In this document: piece after piece, positions 54,401-64,000 of the stretch | Layout: each line of letters begins with the position of its first letter | Position numbering within the stretch: the stretch's first letter is position 1 | Source: Pomphorhynchus laevis | Taxonomy: Eukaryota > Acanthocephala > Palaeacanthocephala > Echinorhynchida > Pomphorhynchidae | Assembly: GCA_012934845.2 (NCBI GenBank) | Contig: WNNJ02003591.1 | Coordinates: 1 to 64,000, forward strand | DNA: 64,000 nt | Direction: 5' to 3' | Translations under genes and position numbers: made by a program | Notes under the pieces: generated by a model | What the model was told of the DNA's origin: nothing | Database searches by the model: none | The model's input: the letters and a program-made list of their open reading frames with translations, nothing else

Positions 54401-54597
54401 GAACGCGTCGTCTACAGAGGACGCCTTAGTATTGGCGGGGTCATTTTGATTAAACTTTATCATGGTTTGATGGTTGCGACAATTGTTTTCCCGACCGGCT
54501 GCCGCATGCCTGTCGTCGGTAAGGTCCGCGTTTGGTTCACGCTCACAGAGAGTAAGCGTTATCCAGTGGCACCACGAGGAGGAACGGACCGCACCAC
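51418..54597 (-). mobile_element. RTE-clade LINE, full length and intact-looking
   Basis: 3,180 bp between perfect 18-bp direct repeats. The 5' UTR is about 134 bp (54,597-54,464), followed by one long ORF and a very short 3' end of AAGAAGAAG. Length, single ORF and tiny UTRs fit RTE. The intact frame and unmutated duplication indicate a recent insertion. Confidence 0.88.
51428..54463 (-). CDS. RTE ORF2: APE endonuclease and reverse transcriptase
   Basis: 1,011 residues. Endonuclease (about 66-310): TLNVGTLTGKSRE (N73), QETKWKGG (E100), IAGDMNAHVG (D205, N207), SQIDFVLV, TQHKPL (H301). A basic linker (380-470) with several K/R-rich helices. RT (about 530-800): MKPGKANGPDDL, NYRPIRLLSHTMKIFERVL, FLDLEKAFDRVPHKLIW, VGVHQGSALSLLLFIIVMD (Leu replaces the usual Pro after SALS), ILYADDVMLV (YADD 756-759). 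The C-terminal region includes GAECWAMT and RWYGHVMR. It closely resembles RTE proteins of nematodes and other invertebrates. No stop in the frame. The first Met at 54,463 is the only one upstream of the endonuclease. Confidence 0.88.
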   Translation of the reverse strand: MIKFNQNDPANTKASSVDDAFRRCHPACSKNSRGCAIRQDPVCSANKRGFTTEGRRRDASDLAQSYVRVATLNVGTLTGKSREIAADLKRRKIDILAIQETKWKGGKAKEIGDGYKLYYMGTETARNGVAIVVAERLRDQVCEVTRYTGRLMKIKLALCETTVHYFSVYAPQTGCTDKEKLDFWEMLDEKMAEVPEEDYVIIAGDMNAHVGQTDESECHGGYGIGEKNAEGEQLLEFATTHNLTITNTNFTKRPSHLYTYYHGTGSQIRKSQIDFVLVRRKHKKTVLDTKVIPSETTATQHKPLICDLKIEVPRKPRPEQTKTSRIKWWKLREEDTVGTKAKLARIRLPSIHGVQDTWTALRCTIHLAAKHILGSTKPCQKYIDKETWFWTEEVKDAVKAKKNSYKALRIAQTQENKDEYHRAKKKARKQVAIARSNHLDNLYQKLDTREGEKGVYRLARSRRKKAADIEKFHGISNEQGKLIIHPQDVLERWRRYFKAIFTEEFEHPPISEGTPNHTQVDPLNGAEVREAMMKMKPGKANGPDDLAVDFWRINPDEWTPWLTNFLQKIVDAKEVPEDWSRSITIPIWKQKGSPADCENYRPIRLLSHTMKIFERVLDKRIRDSVKLSVNQAGFVRNCGAIDAIHSARLLLEKHREKKQPLHVAFLDLEKAFDRVPHKLIWYALRRRKVPEELIEWVKMLYKGTTSNVLTAAGKSREFPISVGVHQGSALSLLLFIIVMDVITKDLLRQAPWTILYADDVMLVSKDKHDLEQQVQQWHDRLAQFGLKLNTAKTEYMTTNQNEDVSISVNGVLLPKTTAFKYLGSVISSTGGVAKDVTTRINASWTKWRAATGVLCDKRMPDKLKSKFYRSVIRPVAMYGAECWAMTAEAERKLGCMETKMLRWIAGKTRLDHVRNEDIRKRFGVAPIADKLRESRLRWYGHVMRADVNTLAQAPFQIEVDGKRPIGRPQKRWMDTLLKDMKMVGLTPKDAVKKAFWRQRSWQADPVIRDKR

Positions 54598-54615
54598 CAC
54601 TTATTATAACACAGT
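54598..54615. repeat. Right target-site duplication of the RTE element
   Basis: CACTTATTATAACACAGT, identical to 51,400-51,417. Confidence 0.9.
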
Positions 54616-54754
54616 ATATTATTTAATATCCATCCATAAAAATGTTCACTTGAGAGGTTAAATTTATTCTTTATATTATTTTGATGGATTTTAAATTTTA
54701 CAATTATTCGTTTAATTTTATGTTTAAAATGTTTAAATAATATTTAAAAAGGAG

Positions 54755-57150
54755 AAATTTATTTTGAATGGCAAATGCTCACCAACAGCCCACTTTACAA
54801 CCCCACTAAAAATGACAAAAAATAATCAAAATGATAAAAAATATTCTCGCAGACGAATTTTTGGTAGTATGAACAAGGAAGTCGAGCGTATGTAGGAAGG
54901 AAGCGAATACCAAACAAGAGGAGCAGCAACATGGAAGGAACGGAGGCGGCAATTTGTCGAATAATTCGGTGTAGAGGAGATGGGAATGATATGATCTTAA
55001 GGATAAAGAAGCAGGACGAGATTCATCGAGATATGGAAGATGTAAGTATGAAGGGGAATTGCGATGCAGCACACGATGGGTCAGGATAATCAAACGAAAC
55101 TGGACACGATGGCTAATTGTGGAAAAGCAGTAAAGATTGCAAATATGTTGAGATATGTGGTCTAATCGACGGACACGTAGAATTATTCGATCTCCTGAAT
55201 TTACAATACGTTGGAGAGGTTGGAGAGTAATTTCGGGAGAGTTCGAAAGAAGGCTAAAGCAATAATCGATTCGGGAAAATAAGAGAAAGGATAAAAGGGA
55301 AAGACAGGAGCGAAAACCAACCAATCTACGAATACGGCAAATATTACGTAGTAGCAAGAACGAGGAGCGGACTTTATCGGAAACAAATGGCTTGAGAGAA
55401 ATATTATGGTCAAAGTGGAAACCGGGGAAATCGATATCATTAATGACAGGAATAGTTGAGTAGAGATATACGCAAGGAGGATTGATGTTGAGGTGAGAGG
55501 GAATTATTCACATAATTTTGGACTTTGCATGATTGAGTAATAGGTGAAGCGAAGAAAAGTTAATTGGAGACAGATAAGAGGTAAGTGGAGGAAGTGGATG
55601 CAAGATCGTCGATTTGTTAGGAGAGTTGATAAGAGTGGAGAAGAATATGCCCAGCATATTGAATAACATATTTTTTGTTCTTGTTATTGAAGAGAGCACC
55701 GAGAAGAAGAGTGAAAATAATGGGACCTAGTAGTGAGCCTTGATGAACACCGTTTGCGAGAGAAGACGGTTGAGATACAGAAGAAGCTGAATGAACACTG
55801 AAAGAACGGTCAGATAAATAAGATGAAAACCAGGCTACAGCGGAGTTAGAGAATCCATAGTCACGGTGGAGCCGATAGAGAAGAATATAATGATCGACAA
55901 TATCGAATGTATATGATATGTTGGTGGAAATTATGACAATACAAGGCTTTCTCGTGATTGTAGAAGATCACCAAAGACTTTGTGGCACACTAGTTCTGTG
56001 GAATTATTAGAACGAAAAGCAGATTGAAAACGGGGGATATAAATTTGATGATAGAATATAGGTATTAACATGATTTAGTTTAAAACGTTCAAAGAGTTTT
56101 GATAAGTTTGGGAGAAGAAATATAGGACGATATGAGGACGGAAGTGAATTGTCGAGAGATTGTTCTTTTAGAAGTGGACGAACAATAGCAGATTTTCAGT
56201 TTGACGGAAAAGTGCCGCTGCGGATAGAAGAATTGAACAAGGTTGTCAAAAGCAGATATACCGAATGGCAAATAAGCTTAAGTAAGTACATTAAGAGAGG
56301 GTCGGCAGATAAGATTTGTTGGGCAATGAAAGGAGGACTTTTGAAAATTCGTCGGAAGAAATGGGAATGAGATAGAAGAGTCCATGAAGACAGAATTGTA
56401 TTAAGGCAGTCGATGATTGGAGAGTTGAAGGGATAGATAATATAGTGCTAGTAGATTTATATGAATATAATAAAACAAGTTCGGATTGATGTTACTAGCC
56501 GTTGCAGAGCGTGAGAGGAGTGAGTTTAAAGTTCGTCAAGTAGACTTTGGGTCCGAGAAGTGAGCTTATTCTGTTAGAAAAGTGTGCACTTACTTGGAAG
56601 GAGTTTAATAGGAACAATGAATTTTTATGTAGGAATTACGATACTCGGAGGAAACATAAGTGGAACCACGTTTGAGGAAACGGAGATAGATCTGAGAAGC
56701 GTGACGGATGCAGCGTTTAGAAATTACAAAGTCAGAATCAAACCATGGCGTTTCGAGAACGCTTACGAATGTGTAATCGGCGAGGTAATATGTAATCGAG
56801 AATTGTTGTGAATTCAGAGGCAAATAGAGAGAATAGAAAATTAACGGAAATGGAAGGCGAATTTAGCCTTACCGGAGAAGTGCCAAGAATAGCGGATCGA
56901 AATAAAGTAAGATTGAAAAATTTCTACGGTCGATTGGAACCAAGAGGTTCTTGCTCCCAATCGACATGTTGCTCGAGAGGGAGCAAGTTAGTTTTTAAGA
57001 TTTAGGGTAAATAAAAAGTGGTCAGAGAGACCTGAATCTGAGATATTAAATGAAGCATGGGTAGAGAAACTGCACGGGTTGCAATGATGTCAAGGTTACC
57101 GCCAAGTATGAATGGGAGGGGTAATCTGAAGCGGAAGGGCAGCTCAAGCG
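54755..57150 (-). mobile_element. Family-B LINE, broken
   Basis: Minus strand: linker near 56,823-56,605 (ETPWFDSDFVISKRCIRHAS), an RT start (about 56,230-56,380), decayed mid RT (about 55,700-56,000, with a GVHQGSLLGP-like stretch read from CAAGGCTCACTACTAGG), NHAKSKIM near 55,508, thumb 55,357-54,806 (SRIDYCFSLLSNSPE, PLQRIVNSGDRIILRVRRLD). The 3' end at 54,755-54,800 has the family GGCAAATGCTCACC block. Many stops and shifts. Confidence 0.68.
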
Positions 57151-57565
57151 AATGTTTAATCACCTAATACAAACACTTTGAGTGCTGAAACATGTTTGAA
57201 AAGGTTAGATTCGCCAAAGGGTGGAATGCATAACAAACTTTCAAAAGAGCAAGTTTAGGTTTGTCATGAATCCAATAATCAATTAAGATTACGGAGTATG
57301 TGTTCTTTATACCATATATATACATTTTATAGCCAACATAAATCTGTTGCGTGTTCAAACAATAAAAGATACTGTCACTAAACGTCATTGTTAGCATATC
57401 GTCAAATTTATATAAACTAATGATCTGCTTACGGCAAAGCCCTATTAACAAGGAAGTGGTCGTTAAAATATTGCCGTAGAATTAATATTTTGGTAGATTT
57501 AAAAAGTTCCTTCCATACATTTTTAAAATTTTAATTTGCTTTTTTAACTCTTGTTTGTAGACTAA
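57151..57565. other. Upstream region of the YJU2 gene
   Basis: Moderately AT-rich. The 95-codon minus-strand frame here shows no recognisable domain. Promoter elements could not be identified. Confidence 0.4.
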
Positions 57566-57589
57566 TAACATCCTTTCAGATAGGCAATA
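57566..57589 (+). promoter_or_regulatory. Splice acceptor in the YJU2 5' UTR
   Basis: ACATCCTTTCAG ends at 57,579, ten bases before the ATG. A second acceptor-like TTGTTTGTAG ends at 57,560. Either a 5'-UTR intron or a spliced-leader site. Confidence 0.45.
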
Positions 57590-58492
57590 ATGTCTGAACG
57601 AAAGGTTCTTAATAAATATTACCCTCCGGATTTCGACCCGTCAAAGCTTCCAAGAGTAAAACGTTCAAAAAATCGTCAATTTACAATACGATTGATGGCA
57701 CCTTGCAACATGCGCTGCAAAACATGCGGTGAATATATTTACAAGGGCAAAAAATTTAACGCCCGAAAAGAAGACGTTATGGGATCAACTTACCTAGGAA
57801 TACAAATATACCGTTTTTACATTAAATGTACAAAGTGTTTAGCAGAAATCACTTTTAAAACTGATCCAGCAAATTCCGATTATGAACTTGAACATGGAGC
57901 CATTCGAATGTTTGAATCCGTAAGGCTAGCTGAAAAAAAGCAGAAAGAGGAAGAGGATGCCCAAAAAGAAAGTGAGACGGGAAATCCAATGAAAATGTTG
58001 GAAAACAGAACGCGCGATTCAAGGAGAGAAATAGCAACGCTGGAGCAGCTTGAAAACCTGCAAAACAAAAACGCTAGGAACTCAGAAGTTGATTTGTCAG
58101 CACTCACAGATTTCCAAGAGGAATACGAACGAGTGTTAAAACAGCTACAAGAGGAAGAGGATGACAAAGAATTAGAAGATCTTATACAAAAATCTCGCAC
58201 CAAGCAAACTTTAAAACGTGAAAGAGATAAAAGCGATTCGATGCCCGACCATACACTTAACAAGGTCGTGATTATTAGTACGGCTGATTTGAGCATTGGT
58301 AATCATAGCGATGTGCTAAATCGATCGATTATCAAACCAGACCGTCTTGCAGAAACTGATAATTTTAAGGCGGAAAAGAGAACCCTGTGTAATATGCAAG
58401 GCATTGCTCGAATAAAACGGAAGGTACAGTCTGTCAATAGTCTGATTGCCTACTCCGATTCTAGTGATAGCAATACCGAAACAAATCTATAA
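57590..58492 (+). CDS. YJU2: YJU2/CCDC94 splicing factor
   Basis: 300 residues in a single exon. The N-terminus is [20 protein letters not shown], the hallmark of the family. Zinc-binding C43-x2-C46 ([16 protein letters not shown]) and C80-x2-C83 ([18 protein letters not shown]) follow, then a charged coiled-coil region (about 110-205, [18 protein letters not shown]) and a divergent, Ser/Asp-rich tail with a basic RIKRKV. Yju2 joins the spliceosome with the Prp19-related complex and promotes the first step of pre-mRNA splicing, in the nucleus. Length is normal (human 323). No intron interrupts the coding region and no poly(A) tract follows, so I see no sign that it is a retrocopy. Confidence 0.93.
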   Translation: MSERKVLNKYYPPDFDPSKLPRVKRSKNRQFTIRLMAPCNMRCKTCGEYIYKGKKFNARKEDVMGSTYLGIQIYRFYIKCTKCLAEITFKTDPANSDYELEHGAIRMFESVRLAEKKQKEEEDAQKESETGNPMKMLENRTRDSRREIATLEQLENLQNKNARNSEVDLSALTDFQEEYERVLKQLQEEEDDKELEDLIQKSRTKQTLKRERDKSDSMPDHTLNKVVIISTADLSIGNHSDVLNRSIIKPDRLAETDNFKAEKRTLCNMQGIARIKRKVQSVNSLIAYSDSSDSNTETNL

Positions 58493-58569
58493 TCAATCAC
58501 CAATTTCGATGCGAATTTTATTTTTACTTTTTAATAGGTAGAATTTCTGTTATTAATCAGTGGAGTGAA

Positions 58570-58705
58570 TTAAAAAATTATTTGATTAAAATATCGAGAA
58601 TTTTCGATAATCAACTGATATCATCATAAGAATAAATTGTACTACTAGGATAGCACACATCAGGATAAATCGTACAGTTGACTATCGAAAATTCTCGATA
58701 TTTAA
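58570..58705. repeat. Foldback downstream of YJU2
   Basis: TATCGAGAATTTTCGATA, then TCAACTG, and their inverse (CAGTTGACTATCGAAAATTC and on) enclose about 75 bases. The minus strand keeps a hammerhead-like ATGATGA...TATCGAAA layout similar to the unit at 33.9 kb. Confidence 0.55.
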
Positions 58706-60495
58706 ATAAAATAATTTATTTTTACTTCACTATCTCCACTAATTAATAACGTATTGTATCTATTCACGAAATACTGCATAATGTATCTATATTGTCCTCA
58801 TATATATTTTAATGTTTAATCATTTTTATTTCCGATGTAATGTTTTAATCTTTCTCAAAACATTTCGTTTTTAAGCTGATGTCAAATAATAAGAATGGCA
58901 ATAAAATAAAATCATAATTCATTAAATTTAAAATTATAAATCAGTATTTTTAATAAAAAATAACCTCAGTATTCAAGTATCAAGTTATCAGTTACAAGTT
59001 TAGAGATTACCAACAACTAGTATCTGTATCCACAAACTTAAATTCTCAAAGTATTTCTATATCTTTATTTTTAAATCCAAAAAACTTAATGACCCCAATT
59101 TTATCTAACACATTAATTAAAAACAGATTATTTGAATTATTATAAGGTAAAATGCGTTTATAAATATTTTACGTTTACTAATTCAATCTATCCTCTTATG
59201 CGTGCTATTAACTAATTACCGACATTTAATTGCATTAATTTAGAAATCAGACATTATGTGCTCATAAACTTACAATATAATTAAAGATCAATTAAATTCA
59301 ATGATGTTAATTTAGAGATTAATTAATTCGATAAAATTAGCCTTTTGGTTAATCCTACTGTAACAGAAAGCAATAAGTTAACATTCTATTTATAATATAA
59401 GTTTAATTAATATATTGATTTCAAGGATTTTAAAATTTGTATAAAATATCAATTGAAAATAGTTTTTACTTCTTGAAAATGACGAATTGCTTAACTAATT
59501 TGATAAAACAATGTCTTTTCACGACAGTCCTATCATTTTGGATGTAATTTAAATAAAGTTTATTGCTTTCATGCAAATTGCTTCTTAAATGTTATATATA
59601 TTGTATTTATCAGAGGAAGTAAAGATTACATGCAGCAATAATTTCCCACTAATATCTCAGTTTGCAATAAATGTTGGAATATTCTGCGTATTACAAATAT
59701 TCAAATCCAGGAGAATGAATATCGTGATCTTCGTTTTGCAGAATCTTTTTAAAAGCCTCTCAAACACATCGTTAATTATTATAAGTGAAGCAAGACGATA
59801 ATAGTCGTAGCATTTGAATTCAATGCATCATTTTCAACAACATGTCAGTTTTGGAAGGTAGGTGTAACGCTCTTAATTTTGATAAAATGAATGAGCATTA
59901 GGGATATAGAGTTTAAGAAACCATTAATAGATGGAAGCAATTAATAATTAATTATTTTTAATTATTTTTTAATCAATATATTGTGAAACAGGTTTGTCTC
60001 GTATTAGTATTTAGAAGATCCTTGAATTTTACAGCAGAAGTAATTTTGAATTGTATAAGTGGAAAGCATAGTAACTAAATTCACACTAAATTCGATTTAT
60101 ATTTACAAACATCTTCGATTAAACACAGGTAAAAACAATATCTAGGTTACTTGGCTTTATGTGCGACCAGTAATCCAATGAACTCTGACAATGCCAAATC
60201 AAAGGAAATACAACGCTAGACACTCATTTAGCCTGTAACAGGAATCAGTGTCTCTCATTCATTGGAACCTTAAGAAACTGTTACAAGTATATTGAAAATA
60301 TATTACAACGGAATCAATATGGTATACTGGGTCAGTTAAGGGTATATACTGCTTTAATATATCACTTAAATATATTTATTTTTATATCTAAACACACTCA
60401 GCAAAAAATAAACATTTTTGTATATATTGCTTAGCATGTCGCTTAAATTATGTTTATTTAAGATTATTATTTATGATTATTTTCACGATAAAGTG
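58706..60495. other. AT-rich intergenic sequence
   Basis: No convincing exon or element. The reading frame at 59,589-59,801 has no recognisable domain. Confidence 0.4.
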
Positions 60496-61430
60496 TCATT
60501 TCAACAAAATAGTATATATATTATGTTCTTCAAAAAACGAGCTAATAGCAGAAAATGTTCAGGCAACGTTTCGAATGTTTTTTTAATCTAAAACAGCAGC
60601 ATAAAACAGTAAAATCTAAAAAGAAGTAAAATAAATCAAAAACAGAAATTATGTCACACCAGTCCATCTATAGCAGTGATCTTTGTTAATACCTGGTCTC
60701 TATCGTTCATTAACTGCCCAATCCACCTTTGTTTAAGTAATTTTCTTTTTTAATGTTATTTTGGTGCGTATTTATAATTTTGTATTTAAAACAGTCTTCT
60801 TTTAAGTTTTACTATGTACAATGTTGTACTATTGCATCTTGATATGAATCACCTTTTTCACATCTGCCCTGCGGTTATAAAGTCTTTCGCATAAAGATTT
60901 GCATGTCTCGCCGACATATTGAGCATCGTATATCGTGCAACTGCCAAAGTAGATAATGCCTCATGTTGTGCAGTCTAATGGCTGTTTTATATTATACTGT
61001 ATTTTATTGATGTTGCTACAGAACCTGTTATCTTATATCATTTACCTACAGCATTTGCATCGTGGTCATTTACTTGTGTAGCAACCTTGCCTTTCTATGC
61101 TATTATTCGTTATTTTAGTAGATGGTTTTCTAATGAAGCTTTTAATTTTATTGTTTATTTTAACATTAAAATAATATTCAAAAAGAAAATTACTTGAACA
61201 AAGGTGGATTGGGCAGTTAATGAGCGATAGAGACCCAGGTATTAACAAGGATCACTGCTATAGATGGACTGACGTGACATAATTTTTGTTTTTGATTTAT
61301 TTTACTTAAATTTCACTGTTTTATTCTGCTGTTTTAGATTTAAATAAGCACATTCGAAACGTTACCTGAATATTTTCTGCTCTTAGCTCGTTTTTTGAAG
61401 AACACAATATATACGGTATTCTATTGAAGG
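60496..61430. mobile_element. Penelope-derived foldback unit
   Basis: Inverted arms of about 265 bp (60,496-60,765 and 61,162-61,430; shared CAAAGGTGGATTGGGCAGTT and GAAACGTT blocks) enclose a minus-strand GIY-YIG relic at about 61,000-60,830 (IIYFGSCTIYDAQYVGETCK, then SLCERL). The layout repeats that of 7,632-8,830. Confidence 0.6.
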
Positions 61431-61458
61431 AATCAAACTGGTCGTTATTATATATACA

Positions 61459-61626
61459 TATATTTCAGGGTAAAACTTTGTGAACCGGTAAAGACCAAAA
61501 ACAATTTAATTTATTTTAGAACAATTGTGTACTTAAGCTCTTAAAATAAAAATAAAATACGTTGAAATAAATTATATTGTTTTTGGTATTTACCGGTTCA
61601 CCAAGTTTTAAACTGAAAGTATATTG
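61459..61626. repeat. MITE-like foldback
   Basis: Arms of about 55 bp: TATATTTCAGGGTAAAAC...GTGAACCGGTAAAgACCAAAAACAAT and its imperfect inverse. No coding content in the loop of about 60 bp. Confidence 0.6.
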
Positions 61627-61679
61627 ACAAATCTATACTAGATCCCGGATCGCAGCTTTATATATGTAGTTTCAAGCGA

Positions 61680-61890
61680 TTTTTCGCTTATATTTATATT
61701 TTTATATTTATATTTTATATTTATATTTTTATACTTATATTTTTATCTTATATTTTTCGCTTATATATACAGTGTACAAATATGTAAAATATAAAATATA
61801 TATTATATAAAAATATATAAAAATATATAATATATTTATATATTATATAAATATATTTTATATAATATATTTTTAAAAAATATATAATAG
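61680..61890. repeat. TATATTTATATTTT low-complexity tract
   Basis: Imperfect tandem TATATTT and ATATAAAAATAT units. Frames across it are not genes. Confidence 0.8.
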
Positions 61891-62084
61891 GTATTAATAG
61901 ATAGATAATATTGTATTTATTTAAACTAATCAAGACAAAGACTTATTTATTTTATAAAGCTTTCGGGATTTCTCTTATAGCAAAATTCTGTTTCATGCAA
62001 TATTTATGTTCTTTTATTAACTGAGTAATTCTCCAAACTCTGGAAGAATTTTGAGAATTTTGATGTGAATCATTGAGTATTCGG

Positions 62085-64000
62085 GCTTTATGGTAAATGA
62101 TAGATGTGCTCCGAATTTAGCTGTTTATCCGACATCAGTAGTGCAATCCAATACAGTTCTGTCGATTTCCTTTTAGCTGTGTCTTGTATGTCGGTCTGTA
62201 TGATTGTTTTTTGCATTGTGTGTCCGAAGTTTTGGATGCAGTGTTTCGCCGCTCCGTCATTCTTTGCTCGTTTGTGGGCGATGTCTGATCGACGTGTGAG
62301 TGCGCGGATGTTCATCTGCCCTCCAGTATGTCCTACTTACATTTTGGGGCATTTATCGCACTTACATAAGTATATGACGCCTTTGTTTTTGCAATTGCAT
62401 CGGCCTTTTATTTTATACGAAACTCCTATGACGGTGCTTTCAATCTTAGTGATGCTTCTCATTTCATCAAAGCACTTGCATCGTTTGTCTTTGCATGGCA
62501 GACTAGTTTCTTCGTAGACCTCTCTATGTTTATTCCTCAGCATGTTCTTTAGGTGTGTATGGGCTTCGGAAGGCTATTTTTAGAATTCGGAGGAACAATT
62601 GACAGTCGGCTTCGACACCATTTATTGTTGACTTTATATTTAGGTGGAGATTTTCGAGCGCCGGTTGGTGTCGAAGGACTATATAAAACAAGTTTTCTTC
62701 ACAATCCTTAATTTTTTAGTGAGAAGCGTGTCCAGGTTTTTTTCTGAACAATTGCTTATTGCTTTCGGGCAATATTTCTTCTGTAACCTCGTATGAAGAA
62801 CTCATGTATCAGCAGGTTACATGCTTTTTGAACTCATCATCCGTGGAGCAGATTTTTCGAATTCTGACAAATTCATTCCTGATTATCATGTGCTTTATAC
62901 GCTTTGGGACCCAACTTCACGAATGTAAAATCGTGCGGATACCAGTGAACTTTTTATGTAGTGTGGTTTTTCAGCCATTTGTTATTTTATAAATCTCTGT
63001 GTCAAGGAAAGCTGTAATATTTTAGACATAATGTGTAAATCGAATTTCGCTCATGTTGTTTAGGTTATCGATGAATGTTTGTAAGCTCTCAGCATCATGT
63101 GTCCATATGGCAAAGACATCATCGATATAGGGCCACTAAACCATTGGTTTAAGGGTTGTGTTGCATATGTATGTTTCTTCTATGTCAGCTACGTACAAGC
63201 TGGCAAATATTGGAGCAACCGAGCTACCCATCGCCGTACCGATCTTTTGCACGAATAATTGATTTTGAAATTCAAATGTATTTGATCGTAGAACTAGCTC
63301 CAGGAGGGCGGTATACATTTTAGTCGTTCGTTCGGTATATTGGAATTGTTTTAACCATTTGCAAATACATTCCACCCCTTTTGTTTGGTCTATGCATGTT
63401 ATAGTGACTCTATATCGAGCATTATTAGCAGATCATCATCAGGGATTTTGACCTTTAATTCGTGGAATTTACGCAGAAAATCATCCGTGCTTTCTATATA
63501 GGAGTGTGTTTCCTTTAGGATGGGGTAAAGCTCATGGTGTAGCCACTTTGCTAACTTTTCTGTAGTAGTGCCAATATTGCTGATAATTTGTCTTCCCGGA
63601 CATCTTTGTGTATTTTTTGGTAATAAGTACATGTGACCAGGTCGAAGGTCTTTCACAATACTTTTATCTGCAATGCCTTTATTTAGGTGTTTCTTCATAC
63701 CCAAGTTTACCTTTTCAACAATAAGTGAGTGTTCTTCATTTGTTATACTTTCATAAGCATTTGTCGATAATTGCTTCATACCTTCGCATTCATAATCATT
63801 CTTCCTCCATACTACAATTTTACCGCCTTTATTGGCTTTTGTATATAAAACGTCTTTTATATTTCTCAGTTCTTTGATAGCTGTGCGTTCTGTTCTGGTT
63901 TGGACAAATTGTAGTCGGATGATCGAGCATTTGGTTTCATTTCGAAGTATTTTTGTATATTTTCATTTTTAAGATCTCTTTTTGATCAAAATGCATATAT
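62085..64000 (-). mobile_element. Penelope-like element, nearly whole 3' part, cut by the window edge
   Basis: Minus strand in order: finger region (63,779-63,399; EEHSLIVEKVNLGMKKHLNK, MYLLPKNTQRCPGR, IMLDIESL); RT (63,375-63,136; QLFVQKIGTAMGSSVAPIFA), then WPYIDDVFAIW at about 63,125-63,095 with the catalytic DD; thumb remains 63,060-62,560 with a few stops; cysteine knuckle and GIY-YIG (62,543-62,337; GRCNCKNKGVIYLCKCDKC; then VGHTGGQ and 62,315-62,088, KHCIQNFGHTM, RKSTELYWIALL). A single-base shift separates the last two blocks. GIY-YIG cuts the target and RT copies the RNA. Confidence 0.78.

Noticed and set aside
51559-54449. Many plus-strand frames of 60-110 codons
   Set aside because: Antisense shadows of the RTE ORF.
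57880-58296. 138-codon minus-strand frame
   Set aside because: Serine-rich antisense of the YJU2 coiled-coil region.
59840-60080. Possible start exon (ATGTCAGTTTTGGAAG-GTAGGT) and a following open stretch
   Set aside because: Both pieces are very short and lead to a stop within 15 codons; no homology recognised.
1-64000. CRISPR arrays, tRNA, rRNA, LTR elements or capsid-bearing elements
   Set aside because: None could be recognised; the tandem repeats seen have no regular spacers, and every RT found is LINE-, Penelope- or restriction-nuclease-type.

Overview
The window is eukaryotic, almost certainly from a metazoan. It is about 70% A+T, its genes are split by long introns, its splice sites are canonical GT-AG, and it is packed with animal-type retroelements (CR1/Jockey-superfamily LINEs, an RTE-clade LINE, Penelope-like elements, and reverse transcriptases with a restriction-like endonuclease tail). 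I cannot name the species. I saw no bacterial operons, CRISPR arrays, tRNA or rRNA genes.

Host genes. (1) Minus strand, about 20,270 down to 979 and continuing past the left edge: a BUB1/MAD3-type spindle-checkpoint kinase. I assembled it from eight exons whose splice phases agree at every junction: an N-terminal MAD3/BUB1 homology region, a linker, then the glycine-rich loop and VAIK-type lysine of the kinase domain. (2) Plus strand, 21,016-21,184: the last exon of a MED13-like Mediator subunit, with no earlier exon nearby, so the BUB1-like gene may lie inside a MED13 intron. (3) Minus strand, 30,479-30,730: ribosomal protein eS27. (4) Plus strand, 57,590-58,492: the splicing factor YJU2/CCDC94. 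A possible LRRCT exon lies at 23,651-23,863.

Mobile elements by region. BUB1 introns (1-20 kb) hold Penelope fragments, a 3-kb CR1-like LINE (11.0-14.2 kb), an old LINE of a second family here called B (15.9-18.9 kb) and several small structured repeats. 21.45-30.47 kb is a 9-kb palindrome: two 2.15-kb arms that look identical except for one indel, flanking a 4.7-kb spacer with LINE and Penelope debris. 31.4-33.9 kb holds a 763-codon open reverse transcriptase with a C-terminal restriction-like nuclease. 35-40 kb is a pile-up of family-B LINEs in alternating orientations. 40-45.4 kb is CR1-like. 45.5-49.4 kb has two decayed copies of another RT plus restriction-like-nuclease family. 49.4-51.1 kb is a 5'-truncated CR1-like LINE. 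51.4-54.6 kb is an intact-looking RTE element (1,011 codons) with a perfect 18-bp target-site duplication. 54.8-57.2 kb is another family-B LINE. 60.5-64 kb is Penelope-like.

The most unusual theme is hammerhead ribozymes. A complete type III hammerhead can be folded at 9,715-9,787 (minus). Type I cores occur at 24.5 kb and 15.2 kb, and bare cores in inverted pairs at 25.4 and 33.9 kb. Two unrelated-looking dispersed repeat families (HHL at 0.1, 14.5, 14.9 and 24.4 kb; R at 3.8, 4.2 and 40.9 kb) each carry all three conserved hammerhead strands, but in the order 2-1-3. That order cannot fold as an ordinary monomeric hammerhead and points to a dimeric or otherwise novel arrangement.
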